Shown one piece after another: positions 57,209 through 64,000 of a DNA stretch of 64,000 bases. The position numbers and the translations under genes were made by a program. This stretch comes from Altericroceibacterium spongiae. Lineage in GTDB: Bacteria > Pseudomonadota > Alphaproteobacteria > Sphingomonadales > Sphingomonadaceae. The stretch covers positions 434,001 through 498,000 of the forward strand of contig NZ_RAPF01000003.1 of assembly GCF_003610805.1 (NCBI RefSeq), given 5' to 3'. Within the stretch, counting starts at the first letter, position 1. Each line of letters begins with the position of its first letter. Below the pieces are notes generated by a model. The model made no database searches. It was not told where the DNA came from and was given only the letters and a program-made list of their open reading frames with translations.

Positions 57209-57622
57209 TCAATCGATCGAGTTGCGCAGTTTGCCTTCGCCCGCCTTGTAGAAATACTGGCTGCATGTCAGCCACCCTTTCAGTGGCCGCAATGGCGCTA
57301 CGCAGGTGATAATTAGAATCGGTAAAGAAACGACCAGATGCACCCAGACGGGCGGATCAAACTTTACCTGCAAAATCAGCGCCAGAGCAATTGCCGGAAT
57401 GCAGCCGAAACACGTTACGAAAAAGGCAGGGCCGTCTGCAGGGTCGGCGAATGCATAAGATAGTCCGCAATGGTCGCAATTTTTTCGCAAAGCCAAAAAG
57501 CCTTTGAAAAGCTGGCCCTGGCCACAGCGTGGACAATGGCCGCGAATACCGGTCTGCAGGGGGCTGAGGCGTGGCCATTGTCGATCCTGCGCAGTGTCGC
57601 CCTCAGTCATCGGATCGGCCAT
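57209..57622 (-). CDS. DUF983 zinc-ribbon membrane protein
   Basis: A 137-residue protein with a Cys4 zinc ribbon (CPRCGQG and CDHCGLSY, about 32-58) followed by two membrane helices. DUF983 proteins are often near cytochrome oxidase assembly genes in alphaproteobacteria; that neighbourhood is not present here. ATG 57622 is preferred over 57700. The function is unknown. Confidence 0.85.
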   Translation of the reverse strand: MADPMTEGDTAQDRQWPRLSPLQTGIRGHCPRCGQGQLFKGFLALRKNCDHCGLSYAFADPADGPAFFVTCFGCIPAIALALILQVKFDPPVWVHLVVSLPILIITCVAPLRPLKGWLTCSQYFYKAGEGKLRNSID

Positions 57623-57815
57623 TTTTATTCCCTCTGTGTGGATGATGGAGCAGAGCTTACCTGTCGAATGATGTGTAAGCTCTGCAAGGCGGTTTAGCAT
57701 TTGTCAAAAATACCGCGCAGAAGTGAGACATAATGAAGAGCCGCGCTGGCCAAGCATTCGCAATAATGCGTATGGGCTTAATGGTTTTTTCAGAAGGTCA
57801 TCGCAAGTCAACCTC

Positions 57816-59045
57816 ATGACGACGAGTTGGTACATCGATGTGGATTTCACCACACTTTATCTCGTCTCCTTTCTCGATTCGATCGCCCTGAGCGTAATCT
57901 GGGCCGTGATCGCTTGGAATTATCGCGATATGATAGCGGCTAGGCATTGGTGTTTGTCTGCTGTTTTCTGGCTAATAGGAGGACTGCTTCTCGCCGCCCA
58001 AAAACCTTTGCAATCTTATGCCGTCGGCTTGGCGGGTAACGCTTTCATGCTGGCCGGCTTTACCGAAATTTACATCGGTGTGCGGCTCTTTTACAAACTG
58101 CATTCTGTTTACCGAAATGCATTCATCTTCATGGCGGTCAGTCTTGCCTGCATGCTGGTGTCTTATCCTTTCTGGATGGGAAGAAATCCGGTCTATCTGG
58201 CTTCTTTTTCCGTACCGTTATGCGCTGCGGCGATTTTGTTGCTGAAGCGGGGGTCTGTATCCACGGGCAGTGTCATTGCCGCTGTAGGGATAGCTCTCAA
58301 TCTGTTAGCGATCTTCGCTTGGTTCATTATGAATGTGCTTTATGTGGCCCATATTGAACGAGGGTCCTTGATCTATTTCATTGTGGCAGCCAATTCGCTG
58401 TTGGTGCAGCTTTTTAGTGCGATGGTTTGGAATTTTGGCCTGATCGTCATGGCGGTGGACCGACTGCGTGGAGAAGTCGCCAAGCTGGCGTATGAAGATA
58501 CGTTAACTGGTCTGGCGAATCGCCGTTTTATCGTAGACGGTCTTAGCAATGGGCGTATCGTACCTCAGGAGGCTGCTGATGGCGCCAGCGTGTTGATGGT
58601 CGATGTCGACAAGTTCAAAATGGTCAATGACAATTATGGTCATGCGGCGGGAGATGTTTGTTTGCAGCATATCGCCGGGATTATCGGTTCACGTTTACGT
58701 CGCAGTGATGTCTTTGCGCGTATTGCCGGTGATGAATTTTGTATCTTTTTGCCAGACACAGATATCGCTGGAGCTTCCTTGCTGGCGGGCGATTTGGTCG
58801 AGCGAGTGGCTGAGACGCCTCTGAATTGGCGGGAAGAAGTGGTTTACATGTCAATCAGCGTTGGGCTTTCGGTGTGGAACAAGAATAACGCGGGTGATGT
58901 AATGACAGTCCTCGAAGAGGCTGACGCCGCTCTTTACGCTGTCAAGAAAAACGGACGGGGAGGACACCTTTCAGCTCGTCAACACCCTGATGTTTCAGCG
59001 GTCAATGTGGAAACGATAACTGGCAAGGAGTGCGAAGTTGCCTGA
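57816..59045 (+). CDS. Membrane diguanylate cyclase (GGDEF domain)
   Basis: A 409-residue protein: about seven N-terminal helices (residues 8-215), then a GGDEF domain (about 245-400). The active site is AGDEF in RIAGDEFCIFLP, a variant found in active cyclases; DVDKFKMVNDNYGHAAGD gives the metal and substrate residues. The inhibitory I-site RxxD is present as RRSD five residues before AGDEF, so product feedback is expected. It makes c-di-GMP. ATG 57816 is preferred over GTG 57723. Confidence 0.9.
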   Translation: MTTSWYIDVDFTTLYLVSFLDSIALSVIWAVIAWNYRDMIAARHWCLSAVFWLIGGLLLAAQKPLQSYAVGLAGNAFMLAGFTEIYIGVRLFYKLHSVYRNAFIFMAVSLACMLVSYPFWMGRNPVYLASFSVPLCAAAILLLKRGSVSTGSVIAAVGIALNLLAIFAWFIMNVLYVAHIERGSLIYFIVAANSLLVQLFSAMVWNFGLIVMAVDRLRGEVAKLAYEDTLTGLANRRFIVDGLSNGRIVPQEAADGASVLMVDVDKFKMVNDNYGHAAGDVCLQHIAGIIGSRLRRSDVFARIAGDEFCIFLPDTDIAGASLLAGDLVERVAETPLNWREEVVYMSISVGLSVWNKNNAGDVMTVLEEADAALYAVKKNGRGGHLSARQHPDVSAVNVETITGKECEVA

Positions 59046-59960
59046 TTAACGATCTGCGTCTGCTTTCTCTGCACGCAATTCATCTGCTAACATACGAAAT
59101 TCTTCTTCACGAGGAGAGTTTTTGCGCCAGACGAGAGCGATTTCACGGCTTGCCTGAGTGGATTTCAGTGGTCGCGCAACCACATTGGTACCATCGAGAA
59201 TACCAGCCTCAATGGCCATTTTGGGGAGCATTGTAAGACCAAGCCCGTTATCGACCATCTGAACCAGTGTGTGCAGGCTTGTGCCTATCATGGTCGCGCT
59301 GGCCCGCAATTCAGGCCGGTTACAGGCCGCCAAGGCGTGTTCCTTAAGGCAATGTCCATCTTCTAACAGGAGGAGGCGCCCTTCATCAATCATGGATGGT
59401 GGAATACGATCAGGCGGATTACGTGGATCATCTTTTGGAAAAGCCACGAATAATTCATCCTGAAAAATCGTTTCTTTTTCCACTTCTCCGGTAGCAAAAG
59501 GCAGGGCTAACAACACACAGTCAGCTCGACCGTGATGCAATGATTCAACAGCATCTTGGCTGATCTCTTCGCGTAGAAATAACTTTAGCTGGGGCCGGTC
59601 CTTACGCAGGCGTGGCAGAATGCGCGGGAGCAGGAAAGGTGCGATGGTTGGGATGACGCTCATCCGCAACTCGCCCGAAAGCGGTTTGCCAGCAGACTGC
59701 ACCAGCTCTGAGAGTTCTTCGGCTTCCCGTAACAGGCGATGAGCCTTTTCAACCACCGCATTGCCGAGTGGCGTGAAGCGAACGACACGGCGGCTACGTT
59801 CAACCAGGATCACCCCAAGTAGTGATTCGAGTTCGCGAATCCCTGCGGAGAGCGTCGATTGCGAAACGAAACAAGCCTCAGCTGCTCGGCCGAAATGCCC
59901 ATGTTCATGCAGTGCGACTAGATATTGCAGCTGCTTGATCGTAGGCAGATAGGTGCTCAT
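59046..59960 (-). CDS. oxyR: LysR-type peroxide sensor OxyR
   Basis: A 304-residue LysR regulator. The N-terminal winged helix-turn-helix (about 8-66, FGRAAEACFVSQSTLSAGIREL) binds DNA. The redox pair is Cys204 and Cys213 in GHCLKEHALAAC, with the 9-residue spacing of OxyR Cys199/Cys208, so it senses H2O2 through a disulfide. ATG 59960 overlaps the stop of rnd by 4 bases; oxyR is thus transcribed with RNase D. No katG or ahpC is adjacent. Confidence 0.94.
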   Translation of the reverse strand: MSTYLPTIKQLQYLVALHEHGHFGRAAEACFVSQSTLSAGIRELESLLGVILVERSRRVVRFTPLGNAVVEKAHRLLREAEELSELVQSAGKPLSGELRMSVIPTIAPFLLPRILPRLRKDRPQLKLFLREEISQDAVESLHHGRADCVLLALPFATGEVEKETIFQDELFVAFPKDDPRNPPDRIPPSMIDEGRLLLLEDGHCLKEHALAACNRPELRASATMIGTSLHTLVQMVDNGLGLTMLPKMAIEAGILDGTNVVARPLKSTQASREIALVWRKNSPREEEFRMLADELRAEKADADR

Positions 59961-61171
59961 CCTTCAGCCGGCTCCGCATTTATGGCCTGGACCACATCGC
60001 TATTTTCATCATCCATATGAGTCATTTTCAGGCGGCCATTCTCGACAGCGAAAGCAAGTTTACCTTCTACCAGATCGAGCGCGTCCTTGCCGAAAACATC
60101 ATAACGCCAGCCTTGAAGGACTGGAAGGTCACGGATTCCGGCTGCCAGAGCTTCCAGTTCGTCCGAACGGGTGAGTAAGCGTGAAGCGATGTCGATCTCA
60201 CGAGCGCGAATCTTAAGCAGTAGTTTCAGTAGATCAGCGACCAGCGCACCTTCTTTGCCCAGCGGAGCCCCGCGTTTGGGTTTTTCTGGCATTTCGCTTT
60301 TCGGCAAGGGTTTTGCTTCGTCGAGCACACGCATTAAGCGTTTGCCAATGTCATTATCCTTCCAAGCTTGAGACAGACCGCGTACTTTGGCGAGGTCTGG
60401 TTGTCTTTTTGGCGGATGCCCGGCAAGGTCAGCCAGTGTTTCATCGCGCATGATCCGACCGCGTGGAATGTTTTTGTCCTGTGCTTCCATTTCACGCCAT
60501 GCTGCCAGTGCTTTTAAACGCCCCAGCACCTGGGCGTTACGCGAAGGTGCGCGGACTTTTTTCCATACCTGACTATGGTCATTACGATAATGCTCGGGAT
60601 CGGCGAGCTTTTCCATTTCGGCATCGAGCCAGCTTCCTCGGCCCGTCTTAATGAGCTTTTTGAGAATTCTTGGAAAAATTTCGGCGAGATACGTAACATC
60701 CCCGATGGCATATTCGATCTGCCGGTCAGTTAACGGGCGGCGACTCCAGTCGGTAAAACGGGCACCTTTGTCGATTGTCTTGTTGAGCCAGCTTTCCACC
60801 AGATTGGCGTACCCGATCTGTTCAGACTGACTGATCGCCATCATTGCAATCTGAGTGTCGAAAATCGGATGAGGTGTTTTGCCGGTCAAGTTATAGATAA
60901 TTTCGACATCCTGACCGCCAGCATGGAAGATTTTGAGGACGTCCTCATTTTCGGTCAGCAATTCAAGCAGTGGAGAAAGATCGATTCCCTCGGCCAGAGG
61001 GTCGATGGCTGCTGCCTCTTCCTGATTACCGATCTGCACCAAGCATAATAAAGGCCAATATGTGTTTTCCCGCATGAATTCAGTATCCACGCAGACATAA
61101 TCGGAGCTTGCAAGGCGATCACACAGATCGACGAGTTCATCAGTTGAGGTAATTAGCGGGTGTATAATCAT
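59957..61171 (-). CDS. rnd: Ribonuclease D
   Basis: A 404-residue 3'-5' exonuclease for tRNA 3' maturation. DEDD residues are visible: Asp and Glu in VCVDTEFMRENTYWP, Asp in HAGGQDVEIIYN, and the late Asp in QIEYAIGDVTYL. The HRDC domain is at about 215-290. Overlaps oxyR downstream; divergent from aspS. Confidence 0.95.
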   Translation of the reverse strand: MIIHPLITSTDELVDLCDRLASSDYVCVDTEFMRENTYWPLLCLVQIGNQEEAAAIDPLAEGIDLSPLLELLTENEDVLKIFHAGGQDVEIIYNLTGKTPHPIFDTQIAMMAISQSEQIGYANLVESWLNKTIDKGARFTDWSRRPLTDRQIEYAIGDVTYLAEIFPRILKKLIKTGRGSWLDAEMEKLADPEHYRNDHSQVWKKVRAPSRNAQVLGRLKALAAWREMEAQDKNIPRGRIMRDETLADLAGHPPKRQPDLAKVRGLSQAWKDNDIGKRLMRVLDEAKPLPKSEMPEKPKRGAPLGKEGALVADLLKLLLKIRAREIDIASRLLTRSDELEALAAGIRDLPVLQGWRYDVFGKDALDLVEGKLAFAVENGRLKMTHMDDENSDVVQAINAEPAEG

Positions 61172-61292
61172 TCGTTTTTTTCGTATCGACCTTCAGGTGT
61201 CGTCATGGCACGGGCTTGACAATCTGGCAGTGTTACCGTGTTAGCGCGCCTTTTCTCAATGTCTCATAGCTCCCCTAATGGAAAGAGTCTCG

Positions 61293-63110
61293 ATGCACGC
61301 TTACCGTACCCACAATTGCGCCGCACTCCGTAAGGCAAATGTCGGCGATATCGTCCGACTTTCCGGTTGGGTGCATCGCAAGCGCGATCATGGCGGAGTA
61401 CTCTTCATCGATATGCGCGATCATTTTGGTATGACGCAAATCGTGGTGGATGAAGATTCCCCTGCTCTTGAAACCCTGGATCGCCTGCGGACCGAAAGTG
61501 TTGTCACTATCGACGGCGAAGTCAAAGCCCGATCAGACGCTACCGTCAATCCGAATCTTCCGACAGGTGATATCGAAGTTTATGCCCGTGTTGTTAGTGT
61601 TCAATCGGCTGCGGCCGAATTGCCTATGCCTGTGGCGGGTGAACAGGAGTATCCGGAAGATATCCGTCTGAAATATCGTTTTCTCGATCTGCGTCGTGAA
61701 ACTATGCATCGTAACATTATATTGCGCAGTCAGGTGATTGCCTCGCTGCGGCAAAAGATGGTCGAACAGGGTTTTACCGAATTTCAGACGCCGATTCTTA
61801 CGGCATCGAGTCCTGAGGGTGCACGCGACTTCCTTGTGCCCAGCCGCCTGCATGCAGGAAAGTTTTATGCACTTCCGCAGGCTCCGCAGATGTTCAAGCA
61901 GATGATGATGGTGGCGGGCTTTGATCGCTATTTTCAGATTGCTCCGTGCTTTCGCGACGAAGATCTGCGTGCTGATCGTAGTCTCGAATTCTATCAGCTC
62001 GATTTCGAAATGAGTTTTGTGACGCAGGAAGATGTGTTCCAGGCACTCGAACCTGTTCTGGCTGGAACTTTCGCAGAATTCGCCAATGGCAGGAGCGTTA
62101 CGCCAGCAGGAGCGTTCCCGCGCATTCCTTACAAGGAAGCCATGCTTAAATATGGCAGCGACAAGCCAGATCTTCGCAACCCGTTAATCATCGCAGATGT
62201 TACCAGTCATTTCGAAAAATCCGGCTTTGGATTGTTCGAAAAGATTGTCGGTTCAGGCGGTGTCGTTCGTACAATTCCGGCACCCAAAACAGCAGATAAA
62301 AGCCGCAAGTTCTTTGACGACATGAACAGCTGGGCTCGTAATGAAGGATACGCCGGACTAGGTTACGTTACACGTAAGGGCGGCGAATTTGGTGGTCCGA
62401 TAGCCAAGAATCACGGTCCCGAAAAAATGGCCGCGCTTTACGAGGAATTAGGGCTCGGCAATGATGATGGCCTGTTCTTTGCTGCAGGCAAGGAAACGGA
62501 AGCCGTTAAACTGGCTGGGGCTGCCCGGATCCGGGTTGGTCAGGAACTTGATCTGATCGAGCAGAATTGTTTCAAGTTCTGCTGGATTGTCGATTTTCCC
62601 ATGTTTGAATATGATGAGGATCAGAAGAAGATCGACTTCAGCCATAATCCTTTCTCTATGCCGCAGGGTGAGATGGACGCGCTGGAAAATCAGGATCCAC
62701 TCGACATTCTGGCCTGGCAATATGATATCGTCTGCAATGGCTACGAATTGTCTTCCGGTGCTATCCGGAATCATCGCCCGGATATTATGTATAAGGCTTT
62801 TGAAATTGCCGGTTACGGTAAGGAGGATGTCGACTCCAATTTTGGTGGAATGATTGAGGCCTTCAAGCTTGGCGCGCCGCCGCATGGCGGCTCCGCTCCG
62901 GGGATTGATCGTATTGTCATGTTGCTGGCCGATGAACCCAATATTCGTGAAGTCATCGCCTTCCCAATGAATCAAAAAGGCGAGGATTTGATGATGGGGG
63001 CGCCCTCTGTCGCAAGTCCTCAGCAGCTTCGTGAATTGCACATCCGGACAATTGAACCACCCAAAGTCAGCGGAGCAGAAAAAACACGCACGGACCAGAT
63101 CGGCGATTGA
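61293..63110 (+). CDS. aspS: Aspartyl-tRNA synthetase
   Basis: Class II synthetase of about 605 residues charging tRNA-Asp (in alphaproteobacteria it often also charges tRNA-Asn, which cannot be read here). The N-terminal OB fold ([23 protein letters not shown]), motif 2 [19 protein letters not shown], the bacterial GAD insert (about 290-430) and motif 3 [14 protein letters not shown] are complete. ATG 61293 with GAAAGAG ahead gives the standard start HAYRTH; ATG 61278 is 5 codons earlier. Confidence 0.97.
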   Translation: MHAYRTHNCAALRKANVGDIVRLSGWVHRKRDHGGVLFIDMRDHFGMTQIVVDEDSPALETLDRLRTESVVTIDGEVKARSDATVNPNLPTGDIEVYARVVSVQSAAAELPMPVAGEQEYPEDIRLKYRFLDLRRETMHRNIILRSQVIASLRQKMVEQGFTEFQTPILTASSPEGARDFLVPSRLHAGKFYALPQAPQMFKQMMMVAGFDRYFQIAPCFRDEDLRADRSLEFYQLDFEMSFVTQEDVFQALEPVLAGTFAEFANGRSVTPAGAFPRIPYKEAMLKYGSDKPDLRNPLIIADVTSHFEKSGFGLFEKIVGSGGVVRTIPAPKTADKSRKFFDDMNSWARNEGYAGLGYVTRKGGEFGGPIAKNHGPEKMAALYEELGLGNDDGLFFAAGKETEAVKLAGAARIRVGQELDLIEQNCFKFCWIVDFPMFEYDEDQKKIDFSHNPFSMPQGEMDALENQDPLDILAWQYDIVCNGYELSSGAIRNHRPDIMYKAFEIAGYGKEDVDSNFGGMIEAFKLGAPPHGGSAPGIDRIVMLLADEPNIREVIAFPMNQKGEDLMMGAPSVASPQQLRELHIRTIEPPKVSGAEKTRTDQIGD

Positions 63111-63221
63111 TGCATTAATAGGCTGGCTGGTGAGAGAGCTTCGTATTGCACTTGCCAGCTTGCCGACCATTGATTAGGGCGAAAGCCAATTTTGCTAACC
63201 CCCAAGTTTGAGAGGGAAAAG

Positions 63222-63458
63222 ATGAGCGATACCGCCGAACGTGTTAAGAAGATCGTTGTTGAGCATCTCGGTGTAGAAGCTGACAAAGTTACACCTGACG
63301 CCAGCTTCATCGACGATCTTGGTGCCGATAGTCTCGACATCGTCGAACTTGTTATGGCATTTGAAGAGGAATTCGGTGTTGAGATTCCCGACGATGCAGC
63401 TGAAAAGATTGCGACTGTCGGCGATGCGATCAAGTATATTGAAGAGCACAAGGGCTAA
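63222..63458 (+). CDS. acpP: Acyl carrier protein
   Basis: A 78-residue ACP. The 4'-phosphopantetheine serine is Ser37 in [18 protein letters not shown]. Length and acidic character are standard. ATG 63222 follows GAGGGAAAAG, which fits better than TTG 63192. fabF follows, the usual pair. A hairpin in the gap may adjust the ratio. Confidence 0.98.
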   Translation: MSDTAERVKKIVVEHLGVEADKVTPDASFIDDLGADSLDIVELVMAFEEEFGVEIPDDAAEKIATVGDAIKYIEEHKG

Positions 63459-63522
63459 GCCCACTAGCCCCGCCGCGACCGGCCCAGCCGCCAGCGCTGA
63501 CTGGGCGGGGCAGGGCTATGAG

Positions 63523-63549
63523 AGGCTCAGCCATGGTGGCTGAGCCTTT
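63523..63549 (+). terminator. Attenuator-like stem-loop between acpP and fabF
   Basis: 10-bp perfect stem (63523-63532 with 63538-63547), 5-base loop, followed by TT. A looser CCCCGCC/GGCGGGG pairing (63468-63474 with 63504-63510) lies upstream. A partial terminator would leave more ACP than FabF mRNA. Confidence 0.65.
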
Positions 63550-63569
63550 CGTAATTTCGGAGAGTTAGT

Positions 63570-64000
63570 ATGCGCCGTGTGGTCGTAACCGGACTGGGCC
63601 TCGTGACACCGCTGGGTGGTGATGTTGAAACGAGTTGGTCAAATCTTCTTGCCGGCAAGAGCGGAGCGGGTCCGATTACCCGATTCGATGCATCGGATCA
63701 GAAGTGCCAGATCGCCTGTGAAGTCAAACCGGCTGACCATGAATATGGTTTCGATCCGAATAAGCGGGTCGATGGGAAAATTCAGCGTCAAGTCGATCCA
63801 TTCATTGTCTATGGTATAGATGCCGCCGGGCAGGCTCTTGAAGATGCTGGGCTCGATGACATGGACGATGATCTGAAATTACGCGCTGGTTGTTCGATCG
63901 GGTCGGGCATTGGCGGCTTGCCAGGCATCGAGAAAGAATCGATCGTATTGCACGAAAGAGGCCCGGGCCGTGTCAGCCCGCATTTTGTCCATGGTCGCCT
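63570..64000 (+). CDS. fabF: 3-oxoacyl-ACP synthase II, 5' part
   Basis: Elongating condensing enzyme KAS II. The frame opens RRVVVTGLGLVTPLGGDVE and continues (SWSNLLAGKSGAGPITRFDAS, then GSGIGGLPGIEKE) to the window edge, so the catalytic Cys and His residues lie outside. GGAGAG Shine-Dalgarno precedes the ATG. Position after acpP fits. Confidence 0.95.
   Translation, partial: MRRVVVTGLGLVTPLGGDVETSWSNLLAGKSGAGPITRFDASDQKCQIACEVKPADHEYGFDPNKRVDGKIQRQVDPFIVYGIDAAGQALEDAGLDDMDDDLKLRAGCSIGSGIGGLPGIEKESIVLHERGPGRVSPHFVHGR

Overview
The window looks like an ordinary chromosomal segment of an alphaproteobacterium, most probably a member of the Sphingomonadales with moderate GC. This is inferred from gene content and remembered gene orders, not from a search. 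Supporting points are the run rpsB-tsf-pyrH-frr-uppS-cdsA-dxr-rseP-bamA-skp-fabZ, the tamA-tamB pair after a Bpt-type leucyl-tRNA-protein transferase, the short type of ArgC, a System I cytochrome c maturation operon, an OxyR coupled to RNase D, and no lpxD/lpxA/lpxB around fabZ (sphingomonads use glycosphingolipids instead of LPS).

Layout. 1-6.8 kb: a secreted trypsin-like protease (cut by the window edge), divergent ada, an exported amidohydrolase overlapping a 3-hydroxyisobutyrate-dehydrogenase-like gene, ilvA, and bpt. 6.8-13.2 kb: tamA-tamB (outer-membrane assembly), closed by a strong two-way terminator. 13.2-15.7 kb, minus strand: a fasciclin lipoprotein, a secreted protein with an internal duplication, and an orphan GH24 lysozyme. 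15.8-20.7 kb, minus strand: the nitrogen pair glnB-glnA with an unusual perfect hairpin between the genes, then a leucyl aminopeptidase-SH3-argC run. 20.7-25.6 kb: an RsiV-like lipoprotein, map, an alpha/beta hydrolase, and psd-pssA (phosphatidylethanolamine synthesis).

25.9-39.1 kb is the core: translation (rpsB, tsf, frr, rpmE), pyrimidine nucleotides (pyrH), isoprenoid and undecaprenyl synthesis (dxr, uppS), phospholipid precursor (cdsA), envelope stress (rseP), outer-membrane biogenesis (bamA, skp) and fatty acids (fabZ). A Tat-lipoprotein GH43 glycosidase and a convergent monooxygenase-fold gene interrupt it between tsf and pyrH. 39.4-42.7 kb: a PAS-HTH regulator with a palindrome just upstream, a GFA-family protein, a prolyl-4-hydroxylase-like dioxygenase, tRNA-His, and a leucine dehydrogenase family gene. 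42.8-47.7 kb: ccmCDEFGHI, almost entirely coupled by 4-base overlaps. Then kup.

50.1-53.7 kb, minus strand: dapF-mtaB-ftsY-yciB, coupled by overlaps. 53.7-55.2 kb is a decayed region: the end of an EAL phosphodiesterase gene carrying an in-frame stop, cut by an IS110-family transposase end and then by an IS3-family remnant whose right inverted repeat lies next to the stop of an LplT-like transporter. 56.6-64 kb: pgsA, a DUF983 protein, a membrane diguanylate cyclase, rnd-oxyR, aspS, acpP and the start of fabF.

I found no intact novel defence system, CRISPR array, prophage or biosynthetic cluster. The observations most worth checking are RNA structures (rpsB leader, glnB-glnA hairpin, a hairpin overlapping a Shine-Dalgarno), a peptidase gene apparently reduced to its SH3 domain, and the EAL/IS graveyard.
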